DNA of 37,213 bases from Haplosporangium gracile (lineage: Eukaryota; Mortierellomycota; Mortierellomycetes; Mortierellales; Mortierellaceae): NCBI GenBank assembly GCA_015499985.1, contig JAAAUF010000364.1, forward strand, positions 1-37,213. Direction: 5' to 3'. Shown piece after piece: positions 23,603 through 37,147 of this stretch (the stretch's first letter is position 1; each line of letters begins with the position of its first letter). The position numbers and the translations under genes are program-made. The notes beneath the pieces were generated by a model, which saw only the letters and a program-made list of their open reading frames with translations, was not told the origin of the DNA and searched no databases.

Positions 23603-26600
23603 ATGTCACAGACGAGCAGCCGAGAACATCAACAACAACAACAACAAGAAAGACACAGCCCGACAAGAACACGGACAAGAAGCATAGGAGAATCAACCAG
23701 CGCCATTGCAATCAAGAAGAAGAGAAAAAACACAGGCCCTTCCACAATCGCCAGCAGCAGCAGTCGTAACTCATCGCCCATCCATCATTCAAGGACATCC
23801 TCATCCCTGTCCTTGACTTCTTCATCCCTCAATCTCTCAGCAACTCATCACGATGTTGCCGAGCATGCACTAGTCAAAAGCGACAGTAGCAGCAGTAGCA
23901 AAAGCGACGCCATCGAAGAAACTTCCCTCCTCGGTTCAGTGTGGAATCTCTTTCGGGATGCCAAAAATCTCGCCTCAAAGGAAATCGACAAGCTGCTCGA
24001 ACACTTTCCTTACAAGAATACCACTACCCGTGTCATTGTCACCACCAACCATGTACAAACACCATCAACGGCTTACCCTTGCAATGGCGTGTATTATAAC
24101 AGGCTAGGCAAAGGGCTAACACACATATTTGCATGGCTCCAACTGATAGGACGATCTGCAGGGCCGGTTACTTTCAGCAAAGAAGCGTCAAGGAGTGTTG
24201 GCAGCATCGCTTTCGACGGCGTCTCTTCCTCGAAAGTCACTGCTCGGACATGGACCCTCTCAGAAACGTCGCGCAGGGACACCCCAGGGCAATCTGGCAG
24301 TGCTTTCAAAACGCCTTCTCGACCAAGGTATAAAAATACGATAACAAAGCTTTTGCATGATCCCTTGAATGCAGTCTTGTTTTGGAAAATACTATGTGGT
24401 TTCAATTGCACATTTCCTGTCATGTACTCACACTATTTTATTTGCATTTGATTCGTATCATAAACTTTAGACCTCAGGACGCAGGTCAATGATGTTTCGT
24501 CCCGTAGGATATCAGCATCTACAGCATCTGTCGTGTCAGGAGCATCGACAGAGAGTCGTAAGATGTTGTCGGTACGATCTGGTGCAGCATCGACAGTCTC
24601 GGAGACAGGATCACGGCAGAACACTACACGGCGGAAACAACCTCTGACCACACCAAGATCAACACCTACACTCCCACTATTGAAGCGCGACTCATCGATA
24701 TCTGTGACACTCTATCGTAGCTCTCAGGATACTGAGGCTGATTGGTCATCCGCTGTTAGTCACTTGGACGAGATCGAATCTGAATCCAGTAAGTCAAGGA
24801 CGTCTGCCAGAAGCAGAGAGCCAAGCGTCACACCGCCAATTACAACAATGGCTCGAGCAATGTCCATCTCGGACCGTAGTCAGTCATCACAGCAGCTTCG
24901 ACAAGGAGAGCAACTAGCGAAACCTGACACGCGGAGAAGGATTAACAGTCAGTCATCAACACAACTACATCGGCACTCATCCTCTCAGTCAGAGTCAGAC
25001 TTTTCCAACGATGCATCAGGTCGTCAGCAACAACAACCACGAAAACGACGTGACAGTCGCCCGGACACGGCCTTATATCCTCAATCGTCGACCAACAACC
25101 ACAGCAGGACACCGACTGAGAGCGGAGTTCATACAAAGGTGGATAACTCGCCCCCTTCCGCTTTCACCGATTCAAAAAACAATCCATTCATTGCCTCCTC
25201 AGGACATAACTCGCCTACTCAGGAGTCACGGACGTCGTCCCCTACTTCGAACGTCGATAACGCCACACTCAGTGCATTGATAGAGCAAGTCAGCACCATG
25301 AGAGAACAGGCAAGTGTATATTTGCCATCGAAAGTTTGCATACTATTAAAAATCGTTTTTCACAGGCATTGTCGATTTTGTTTCTAACACCTTCCCAACA
25401 CTGTCTTTTTGGGCTTCCAAAAATTAGCTGGCATCATTGATGGCAGAAAAACAGACGCTGTACAGAATGCATTCAGCGCCTGCCTCTGTCAGCCCGGGAA
25501 TACCTCCACCCCCGCCTCCACCACCACTATTTCCAGAAACACCTTCTTCAAAACTGAGGACAACACCCGTCAATGAGACAACGCGCTCCATGCAGAGAGT
25601 ACTCAATGAGCTGAATAATTCTAAAGTTCAGCTTCGAAAGACCGGTAGTCCTTTCCTCAGGTATCTATTTATCATATATTTTGCTGTTTTGTTATGTCTT
25701 TACTACTTACGATTAAGATGAAAGATCTGCAGAGTACTATTGTTAACGTATAATCAAATATTTTTTCGATTTCTGACCCAATAGTCGGATATCATCTGCT
25801 ATTGATAGTTCGCCCAATTCAAAGTTTTCCAGAGTTGTGTTTAAGTCGCGGCTGGATATGGTGTCGAATAAGCACACCGGCAGCAGCACAATAGGATCTA
25901 CGGCGCCGCTGTCATTAGTCAGCCATTTGCGAGGTCCTAGCGACGGAACCAATCTGGAAGAATCGACGTCGCAATCAGTTGATAAGACTCCTGTGGAGAA
26001 GCCAGTGAAGCGTAGAAGTCAGCCCATTTATCAAGAACCAGAGGAAGAAGAAGAGGAAGAAGAGCTCAGCTGGCCTAGTTCAGGGACAGTCAGGCGAGCA
26101 GATTCTCGATTAGAGATGGCGGCAAAGGATCTCTCTCGGAAGGAGTATGGCAGGGAACGGGTAGCGACCATGTCTCGGAGCAGTGACGGGCTGACAAGGA
26201 GAAGAGCAGAAGATCAGGCAGACAAAAAGGAGAAGCGACTGGGCTCGGTTACACCTGCACCAAAGTCGCATCATATCGTGGAAAGTAAACGGAACTGGAC
26301 GCCTCGCAAGAGCCAACAAATGGATAAAGAATTCAGTGAGGCCGCTCAAACGACGAGCAGCGCAAGCTCTGGTGCTGGAGAGCCGATTTTTGACGGACGT
26401 GGATTCATGATGGATGGCGGTGGTGTTTTTGGACGCGAACGGTCAGGTCCTCGGCTGGATGATAGTAACAAGAGACCACGACGACTATCTCGTCCTCGAA
26501 GTATGGTCCTTTCTCGATCGATGACGGACCCGACGACTTTGCACTCTTCATCAACCATAACGATTGCTGAGAAGGAGAAGGAGCGTCGATGGTTTTTGGA

Positions 26601-26634
26601 GTCGGATATGGACGGCTGGAAGGTTTCCCACTGA
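23603..26634 (+). CDS. Disordered polyproline protein, possible MTFR1-type mitochondrial fission regulator
   Basis: Five exons, 23603-24052, 24150-24327, 24471-25309, 25428-25660 and 25785-26634, join to about 849 residues. Most of the protein is Ser/Arg/Gln-rich and looks disordered. The informative part is residues 480-565: a short predicted helix (STMREQ joining LASLMAEKQTLYRM), eight prolines (515-522, GIPPPPPPPPLF), then RSMQRVLNELNNSKVQLRK. Coiled coil, then polyproline, then a helix with L-N-x-V-x-L-R is the layout of the MTFR1/CHPPR family, which promotes mitochondrial fission in animals. An acidic run (EPEEEEEEEE) and basic serine-rich repeats follow. The exon 3 donor is either GC-type (CAG|GCAAGT) or GTATAT 6 nt later; both keep frame. 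The gene is well supported by its frame-consistent exons; the family assignment is inference and an actin or scaffold role is an alternative. Confidence 0.7.
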
Positions 26635-27111
26635 GGACGGAGGTTGGCTCTTTTTCGTTTTTGATGCTCTAGTTTTTTGTTTTCTTTTTCTTTTTTTTCA
26701 AAGGCGTTTGAGTTTCGGCCATGTACATAATAAAGAGTCTGTAACTAGACATTTAGAGAAAACGCGATTCCCAGGTCCAACTTGGTGGCGCCCTAAAAAA
26801 ATTCTGGTCTGGTGTTGATTTAGGAATTTAGGAATTTGAGATCTGAGATCTGATAACTGAGGCAAACAACTTTTTTTCCCTTGATGTTATAGGATGTTTT
26901 CTCACTGGCGTCATTCGTCGAAAGTGAATATTAATGTGCTTTCATTTTTTTTCTGTTTTTCTTCACCCCCCCGCCTCCAGTATTGGTAAGTAACATGATC
27001 CCCCTACCCACTAACAGAATCTATCACCCTCTTTCACCGCTTTGCATCTCGTTAACATCTTCTCTCATCGTTCGCCGACTGGACATATAATTTTTAGATT
27101 TTAATCCAATC
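26635..27111. other. Spacer between the polyproline gene and secreted-protein copy 1
   Basis: An AATAAAG signal lies at about 26730, likely ending the polyproline gene. Short direct repeats (AGGAATTT twice, GAGATCT twice) lie at 26822-26850. A TATA-like ACATATAAT (27083-27091) lies about 20-30 nt before the ATG of the next frame. No exon is supported. Confidence 0.4.
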
Positions 27112-27593
27112 ATGCTTAAAGTCACCGCGCTTCTTATGAGTGCCATCTCTGTCGCCTCTGCCTTCCCGCTTGGGAAAGGAATCTCGTTTTATACAGATAC
27201 GGGTTGGAAGGGTCTCGCGATCGAATGCAGTCTGGCAAGTTTAGTCAACACCTGCTTCAACGTCGACAACGTCTTCCCCTATGGTCTCTCGTCCTTCTAC
27301 TACTTTAACGACAGGAAATACAGAAACGACTTTAGTGTGACCTTATATTCTGAATCGGAATGTAACGGCCAATATGACTGATGGACGTTTCAGTTGGGCG
27401 CTTCAAGGGGTCCAAGAACATTGAAAAGTTCCCGACGTTGAATGATAATGTGAGAAGCTTCAAGGTGGCAAACTTTTTGACGTCGGATGTGGCCGGTGGA
27501 TGCTGGGAGGGAGGGCTGCAGAGGAATCGATTTAAAACTACTGTGACCTCGCTACCGTTGAACCCTGAACTCTGTGCGTTACTGGCGTGGTAG
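27112..27593 (+). pseudogene. Small secreted protein copy 1, disrupted by nonsense and frameshift
   Basis: ATG at 27112 opens a clear signal peptide (MLKVTALLMSAISVASA) followed by GISFYTDTGWKGLAIEC, NTCFNVDNV and DFSVTLYSESECNGQYD. TGA then interrupts at 27379-27381, exactly where copy 2 has AGA (Arg) in GRYDRW. After the stop, similarity continues in another frame from about 27415: FPTLNDNVRSFKVANFLTSD aligns with copy 2's FATMNDKVRSFKFVDFLTS. The region between is about 4 nt shorter than in copy 2, so there is a stop plus a frameshift. No GT donor is placed to remove the stop. The pattern (GW or GG, Cys, short strands, N-V-D-N, then SxxYFN) suggests a beta/gamma-crystallin-like fold, but that is only an impression. 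A truncated 89-residue product remains possible. Confidence 0.75.
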
Positions 27594-28026
27594 GAAGTAC
27601 TAAATGAGTTGTAATATAAACCTTTCAAATTTTACTATTTATGTTTTTTTTGTTTGACGAATATACTCTTTTCACTGCAAGAATGAGATAGTTACGGTTT
27701 GTCTTTTTTGATTGGGAGGTGTGTATTTGGGCGTCTAGGCGAGCGAAAAATGGCAGACGAAGGGATGTACATGGTTGAGTGATACTGTGTAAAAAGATAG
27801 TGATTTTCTTTTTGAGAAATGGAATACGGGAACTGAAACCCGCAAAGTTATTTTGAGTAAACAACTTTATTCCTCAAAAACGCGCGGGCATTGTCGTAAA
27901 AGGATCAGTGCTAATATCGCGATTTTTGTTGTTGTTGCAATCTCTTGAATTTGATGGCACCAGCGTATGAAACTTGTTATGTGTCAGTGTTTATTAGATG
28001 AAAAAAAAGTACAGTAACAAGGCCGG
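27594..28026. other. Spacer after secreted-protein copy 1
   Basis: AT-rich sequence with homopolymers; no coding exon, RNA gene or repeat could be supported. Confidence 0.4.
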
Positions 28027-28316
28027 TCAAAAAAGAAAGAAAAGGTTGCGTTGAGCGCCTTTTCTTGTTACGACTTCAACCATATCCTGGTTGCCAATTT
28101 GGAGTGGGCTCTAGGAATGCAGATTTGTTTGCGTAATTTCTTTTTTTTTTCTAGTTACGTTCAACATCGACAAGCATGCATACTTACAGGCTTGAAAGCA
28201 ACATCATTCTTCCTCTTGCCCCAGGGCATTCTCGAACGTTTACACGGAATACTCTCTGGTACAGGCTTTTTTTCCCACCCGAAAAGCCCAAACGATAAGA
28301 AATCAAGAGGGGACAT
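28027..28316 (-). CDS. Tentative two-exon mini-gene, unrecognised
   Basis: The minus strand has ATG at 28316 in a good context (CTACCATGT) after an A/C-rich leader. It reads 43 codons (MSPLDFLSFGLFGWEKKPV, then MPWGKRKNDVAFKP) to a consensus donor GTAAGTA at 28187. Two acceptors keep an open frame: TTCCTAG before 28110 (77-nt intron, ending at TGA 28027-28029, about 70 residues) or AACTAG before 28150 (37-nt intron, ending at 28076 with NKSAFLEPTPNWQPGYG). The first has the more usual intron length. I do not recognise the protein; it is small and basic. It may be a real short gene, a decayed one, or chance. Confidence 0.3.
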
Positions 28317-28761
28317 GGTAGTTCTCGTGGTTTTGTTTGTGTTCGTTGGATTTGGAGGTACAAACACTACACCATTGTACTTTTTGTGCATTGGTAGTAT
28401 GATTGTAATCTCTACAACTTGATTTTACCCATTGGGTATGTCGGATGCTTCCCTCACTCTCTCTTGGATTGTTGCGCAGGATGGGCTATGCATTTTTTGT
28501 TTTCACGGTTAGTCGTTGACCTTCATCCCTGGCGTCTCACTTTTATGAATTCCAAAGTTTTTGAACTAAAGGATAAATACTGTAGCGGTTCCCACTCCAT
28601 ATTTCTTTGGTCTCTCTTTATCCTTCGAGGTCCCCTCCAGCATTTTTTGTAAGTGCCATCGGCCCTTCTCATTGTTCTTCATATCCACATATTTCTGCAT
28701 CAGATAATTAGCATTTTCTTTTCCTTTCGAAAAATAAAATAAAAATTATAGCTTGGAACCA

Positions 28762-29262
28762 ACGTTTAAGTCCGTCCTCCTCTTCGCTCTTGCAGCCTCC
28801 GCAATCAATGTCGCAGAAACCAGGATTGATTTCTGGCTAGATTTCAGCATGGGAGGCCAAATAATAACCTGTCCTGGAGCCACTCGATACAACGCCTGCT
28901 ACAATGTCGACAATGTCGACAACATCGCCCTTGCCGGCATCTCCTCCTACTTTTACTTCAACCAGGATCTGGCCAAAACGGACTTCAGCGTGACCTTGTA
29001 CACAGGAGGCAGTTGCAGCGGTCGCTACGACAGATGGTCATTTACAGTCGATAATAAGGAGTATGTTAGATTTTATGTCGAGGAGTTCGCGACGATGAAC
29101 GACAAAGTCCGGAGCTTCAAGTTTGTGGACTTCCTCACTTCGTACGTGAAGGGCGGGAGTCATCCAGTTCCCGATAAAGACAAGGTCTCACATGTGTGCA
29201 ATTTTGGCTGGCCGCAGAGCCGTGCAAGCAACCCCCCTCTGTCGCATGCTATCAGAGGTTGA
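28762..29262 (+). CDS. Small secreted protein copy 2, lacking an ATG start
   Basis: The open frame encodes a signal-peptide-like FKSVLLFALAASAINVAET, then IDFWLDFSMGGQIITCPGA, ACYNVDNVDN, SVTLYTGGSCSGRYDRW and FATMNDKVRSFKFVDFLTS, about 166 residues, related to copy 1. Where copy 1 has ATG, this copy has ACG (28762-28764), and no in-frame ATG precedes it before a TAA. Three explanations fit: loss of the start codon, initiation at a non-AUG codon (ACG, or TTG at 28753), or an upstream exon. For the last, TTTTTT|GTAAGT at 28649 and TTATAG at 28746-28751 define a 103-nt intron that would join in frame to an ATG at 28545, but this would bury the signal peptide. Cysteines are conserved between copies. 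No enzyme motif is visible; the function is unknown. Confidence 0.55.
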   Translation, partial: TFKSVLLFALAASAINVAETRIDFWLDFSMGGQIITCPGATRYNACYNVDNVDNIALAGISSYFYFNQDLAKTDFSVTLYTGGSCSGRYDRWSFTVDNKEYVRFYVEEFATMNDKVRSFKFVDFLTSYVKGGSHPVPDKDKVSHVCNFGWPQSRASNPPLSHAIRG

Positions 29263-29586
29263 GTGAGAAATCGCCTTCCTACTTTTGCACCGGCGTCTTC
29301 TTCTTTATTCTTATAAATAGTTGACACCCTATTTTTTTAGAAAAAAATAATAATTCCACAACGCGCTCTGTCTTTGCCTTGTTCCTAGACCATCAGTGGC
29401 TAATTGGCTGCGCGTTGCTAATCAAAGCAGTCACGCATTTTTTTTTTTTTTTTCGTGTGAACAACAAAGTTACTTTACCTCCAAGTCAATTCTACGACCC
29501 CGCCCAAGCAACCTTAACCCCTTCTCTCTGCCATTCACTGGACACAGAACACAAAGAACACAAAAACACATTCTCAAGGACGACTA
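29263..29586. other. Spacer between secreted-protein copy 2 and AFG2
   Basis: Contains poly-A and poly-T runs (29335-29350, 29438-29453) and a CT-rich patch near 29515-29540 just before the AFG2 start. It presumably holds the AFG2 promoter. No other feature is supported. Confidence 0.4.
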
Positions 29587-33156
<3,570 letters not shown>

Positions 33157-33522
33157 GATTTTACATGGTCTGAAATAAATTGTGGCAAAAGATAAAAAAA
33201 AAAAAAAAAAAAAAAGGCGTGTTGATCTGCTTTGTCAAATGTTGATGATGTTTAATCTTATTGGTAGTAAAGGTACATCGACGTGGAAAGAGGAGCGAGT
33301 GTTGAATGCGATTCTCAGCAGTGTTTTTATTTTAGAATATTGTACAATTGGAGTGCGTGAGTCAAGTAGTGGTGGCAAGTGTGATTAAAATGGTGAAGGT
33401 AGAAGTTGAGATGTCCGCAAATAAGTAAAGAAGAATAGGTGAAAGAAAAAGAAAAAAAAAACTCAAAACTCAAAACAAATAGAAGGAAGCAAAAAAAAAA
33501 AAAATTAAATGCTAAAGAAAAA
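33157..33522. other. Convergent 3' spacer between AFG2 and the UNC93-like gene
   Basis: GAAATAAATT just after the AFG2 stop is a poly(A) signal, followed by a run of about 22 A (33195-33216). A second A-rich zone (33455-33520) abuts the end of the leftward gene. No coding sequence is supported. Confidence 0.5.
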
Positions 33523-36204
33523 TTAATCCTCGTCAGAATCGTGGGCATGACGAGAGGGGGTGTCCGACATTTCGGTCATTTCAGGTATAGAGTCGTGGCC
33601 CGAGGACAAAGACGAGATCGAGTGGGTATCGATCGAGTCCATTTCTTGATCGTCATCGTAGCGACTCGTCGAGCTCGTTGCGCTGCCTGCGGCCCGGTGG
33701 TGGGGTGGTTGTTGTGCTCCCATCACTGGATCGAATGGCATGAACGGTTGTAAGTATCCTCCACCATCAATTGGACCAGTTCCTACTCCCGTTCCTGCAT
33801 CACCTTGTTGTCCGACTGGTACTCCTGGTGCTGGTGGAGGCAAGGTATGGGTGCCCAAATGAGGAAAAGCTCCTGGAAGATACATATTAGAGCCGCTTTG
33901 GAAGTTGGATCCGGGGTGGAAGGTGTACAGTGGAATGGAAGGTGAAGTCTCGTCCGAGATCATGAACGTTGGTGGAACAAACATTCCATGTCCTGACGCT
34001 GACGTTATCGCGATCGCTGTGGGTGGTACTGGTGATGGCGGCGCTCCATAGGAATACATTGAGGTTAGGTTGTTGTGCGAATGCGGGCTCCATGACGACG
34101 GTGGGAGAAGTCCTGGAGAGTACGACGAACTGGATGCTAGTGGGGCATCAGAAGATCCCGAGGAGAAAGATGGTGATGGCTGGAATCCTGGATAGAGTGA
34201 ATGAATAGACGTTGATCTCGAAATTCCTCCCTCTATTCCTGCTCCTGCTCCTGCACCACCAGGGTATGGTTGCTCGACCCAAAGCGTCCCACCACCCTGC
34301 CGCTGCATCTCCGACATAGGAGGTAGTGAGTATTGTAATGCAGGCGATAATGAAGGGTCAAACACCGCTGTAGGATTGTGATGAAAGGCCGTCGTCTGAT
34401 ATGTCCGAGAGGGGATCGCCATCCGATCGACCGCAGAAGAATACGACAAGTCGCTGCCCAATCCTGAATGACCACTGCTCGAGACGCCTCCATGGCTACC
34501 GTGGCCATTGCCGCCACCAAGATGACGAAGTTCCTGATCGGGGTATCCTCCTCCTTCCTGTAAACCTGATGCTCTGCTGCTTGGCCGCCAAGATGACGAA
34601 GGGGGACCACTGGACCGAAAGTCTGATATCCGCTTGCCATTATCGCTGATCGCACAGAGTGTGCTCTGGTCTCCCTCTGAGGAACGCATAGCCATATCTC
34701 GAGGCCGCAAATCCTGTGCTCCTGAAGCAGCAGCAGCGGCGGCAATAGCAGCTCCTGTTGCTTGTCCCGCTACATTGGTAGTCGAAGACATCTCGTGCTG
34801 TTCTTCCCGATGATGGTGATGGTGATGATGAGAGGATCGGTCATCGGTAAGGTAAGATCCTGTGGTGTCGTCGTAATCGTACTCTTCCTCCTGATATTCG
34901 CCGTCCTCGCCGTCCTCGATGGTGGTGTCGGTGATGGTCCTGGCGACGAGGAACATGGCGGCGATGGAGAGGGCACATAGGGCCCAATTGGTGACGAGGT
35001 AGGCCAACAAAGGGGTCTGGGCCAGGTCGAGGGGCGCGGCGACGGCGCCTCCGAGCGATTGGATGGATTTGAAGAAGCCTGCGTACCGCGACAACTCGTC
35101 GTGCTTGTTGGAAAGGGCGCCCATGAGCCAGTAGCAGTAGACGGCAAAAGCGGCGTCGCAAAAGCCAAACATCCCATAGATGGCGACCAATCCTGTGTAT
35201 ATCTCGCCCTTGCTAAAGTCGATAAGCTTCTGACCCTTGGGCATGCCCCTGCGGTCCCATTTGTGTTGGATCTGCATCATGAGCGCTGCGAGCCAAGTCG
35301 CCATGAAGAGGACACCGATGAAGCAGAGCCCAATGACGGCTCGACGGGGGCGCTTGACAGGAATGCCGTCGAGCATGTAGCCGATGACGACGGCGCCAAT
35401 GATCTGTGCGATCCAAAAGACGGCCGAGTTGAGGGAACGAGCACCAATGTTGAAGGCGTATCCGTTGTAGTCGTTGAACTGGTAGGTGTAGGAAAAATTG
35501 GAGAAGAAGAAAGCCGGGATGAGGAGAAGCATCCGCCAGTCGCAAAAGACGGACAGGATTGCTAACGTCTCAGCCTTGAGACCTTCAAACTTGGCCACCA
35601 CCACAGGGTCGCCGTTGTCTCTAACAATACTAGAAGGTTTGGAGAGGAAGAAGCCCAGGAGAGTGGCCAGGCCCATGATGACCATGTAGACAATATAGGT
35701 CTCGGGCGAGACGTCGTCTTGATCAGGAACCTTGGTGACGAGGAACATGGTCAGAGGCAGGACGGATCCGAGGACAGCGCCCAGGTTGTAGATGGCCCAG
35801 AAACAGGCAATGTACCTGCCCTTGTTGTTCTCTGTCGGATAGGACATCATCATTGCACCTTGAGTGACCCAAATACATCCTGCGCCGAGGCCGAGGAGGA
35901 TGCCGGCAATGGGTGGGTAGAGCGACCGGTCGTTGTCCTTTGCCATAAGCATGGCTCCGGCGTAGAGAAAGAAAGTAAAGCCACCAAAGGCGACACAGAG
36001 TCGGGGCCCGATCATGTTGTGGGCGCCTCCTGCGATCAAGAAGCCGATGATGTATGCGATGGAGGAGGAGGTGATGGCGAGGTTTTGTGCGGTGGGAGAG
36101 TGTTTTCCGGCGTTGCCTATAGATGACATTGCATTGAACATTCCTATTGTCCCAAAGCAGATGACGCCGATCAGGATGATCTGGCGCATTGCTGCTGTCG
36201 GCAT
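33523..36204 (-). CDS. UNC93-like major-facilitator membrane protein with long disordered tail
   Basis: An intronless 893-residue frame, unlike every other complete gene here. Residues 1-440 contain about 12 hydrophobic segments, from IILIGVICFGTIGMFNAMSS to LVTNWALCALSIAAMFLVAR. The DUF895/UNC93 pattern is clear: GMFNAMSSIGNAG in helix 1, then LGAGCIWVTQGAMMMSYP and ENNKGRYIACFWAIYNLGAV (the conserved K/R-G after helix 4), and GFCDAAFAVYCYWLMGALSN late in the bundle. Fungal members are plasma or vacuolar membrane proteins of largely unknown substrate. Residues 441-893 are a hydrophilic tail rich in Ser, Pro, Gly and acidic residues, with a run of seven His (codons 34810-34830) and an acidic SIDTHSISSLSS end; such a tail could carry regulatory phosphosites. 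The start has GGCATGGTT context reversed (ACCATGCC). An alternative start at Met6 is possible. Confidence 0.9.
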   Translation of the reverse strand: MPTAAMRQIILIGVICFGTIGMFNAMSSIGNAGKHSPTAQNLAITSSSIAYIIGFLIAGGAHNMIGPRLCVAFGGFTFFLYAGAMLMAKDNDRSLYPPIAGILLGLGAGCIWVTQGAMMMSYPTENNKGRYIACFWAIYNLGAVLGSVLPLTMFLVTKVPDQDDVSPETYIVYMVIMGLATLLGFFLSKPSSIVRDNGDPVVVAKFEGLKAETLAILSVFCDWRMLLLIPAFFFSNFSYTYQFNDYNGYAFNIGARSLNSAVFWIAQIIGAVVIGYMLDGIPVKRPRRAVIGLCFIGVLFMATWLAALMMQIQHKWDRRGMPKGQKLIDFSKGEIYTGLVAIYGMFGFCDAAFAVYCYWLMGALSNKHDELSRYAGFFKSIQSLGGAVAAPLDLAQTPLLAYLVTNWALCALSIAAMFLVARTITDTTIEDGEDGEYQEEEYDYDDTTGSYLTDDRSSHHHHHHHREEQHEMSSTTNVAGQATGAAIAAAAAASGAQDLRPRDMAMRSSEGDQSTLCAISDNGKRISDFRSSGPPSSSWRPSSRASGLQEGGGYPDQELRHLGGGNGHGSHGGVSSSGHSGLGSDLSYSSAVDRMAIPSRTYQTTAFHHNPTAVFDPSLSPALQYSLPPMSEMQRQGGGTLWVEQPYPGGAGAGAGIEGGISRSTSIHSLYPGFQPSPSFSSGSSDAPLASSSSYSPGLLPPSSWSPHSHNNLTSMYSYGAPPSPVPPTAIAITSASGHGMFVPPTFMISDETSPSIPLYTFHPGSNFQSGSNMYLPGAFPHLGTHTLPPPAPGVPVGQQGDAGTGVGTGPIDGGGYLQPFMPFDPVMGAQQPPHHRAAGSATSSTSRYDDDQEMDSIDTHSISSLSSGHDSIPEMTEMSDTPSRHAHDSDED

Positions 36205-37147
36205 GGTTGGTTATATATTGCTTTGTTTGTTGATTCGGCTGTTTGTTGGTTGTTTGGGTAAGGGTTGAAGGGAGATAGTTGGAGAGTGAGAGAGAGAGTG
36301 TGTGTGTGTGTGTGGAGAAGGAGTGGGAGTAGTAACTGTTGCTGTTGTTGTCAGACGAAGGGAGGAGGCAGAGAGATTGGAAGAGGAGGAGGTGGTGAGG
36401 CACGGGCCATGGATGGGCGCTGGCACTCTGTGATTACTGAGGAAGAAGCTGGTTGAGAGAGGGAGAGGGTGAGAGAGTGAGTGTGAGAGAAGAGAGTATG
36501 AGGTCGGTGTGTGAGAATGGGTGTATGTAAGTGAGTGAGAGAGTGAGTGGGTGATGGCGGGATGAAAGGAAAGGATGATCTTGAAAAGATAATTGAGAGT
36601 AGAAAAATAATAATAACAACAACAGGGAAGGAAGAACTTGTCTTTGTTTGGTGGTTGGGAGAGAGAAGAATAAAAGTGAGAATGAGTAAAGAAGGAGCAC
36701 AAAAAGGGTGTGCTCTAGGAAAAAGAAAAGAAAAGACAGACAAGCGGAACATCGTTGAAGCGTATGAGTTGTATGTGCATTGTACAAGTATGGTGCACAA
36801 ACATACACACACATATCGAATACATATATGGGGACACACATGGGTCGAGTGAAGGTCAAAGGTCATGTAGGCTCATAACGTATACATGTACGCGGAAGGG
36901 AAAAAAAAAAGGTATCACATACAGCCTTCACAGTATCGCATAGCATATACAGGCGTACGCACACCCGAGAGAGAGAGCTTTCCTACGTTGTTGGACAGCA
37001 ACATTGACACCAGCCGAAAGAAAATACGCCCGATGCCCTTGTTGTCCCCCCTCGAGCCAACCGCCTCTCTTTTTCTGGTTGTTCTTGATCTTCCTGGACT
37101 TCTACCAACAAAAAGCATAGGCAAAGAAAGGACAGGGTACTGAGGGT
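36205..37147 (-). promoter_or_regulatory. Upstream region of the UNC93-like gene
   Basis: From 36250 to about 36720 the minus strand is pyrimidine-rich, with (CT)n and (CA)n tracts near 36285-36314, resembling the leaders of other genes here. From 36720 to 37147 I see no coding exon, RNA gene or distinct element. Confidence 0.45.

Noticed and set aside
24053..24451. Continuous 282-codon frame through the first intron of the polyproline gene
   Set aside because: Splicing 24052 to 24150 restores a frame (DDLQGRLLSAKKRQGVLAAS) that joins cleanly to exon 3. The read-through frame ends at a stop and does not join.
28062..28080. rRNA fragment, because the minus strand contains GAAGTCGTAACAAG as near the 3' end of 18S rRNA
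   Set aside because: The match is only about 14 nt and flanking sequence does not resemble rRNA, so it is taken as chance.
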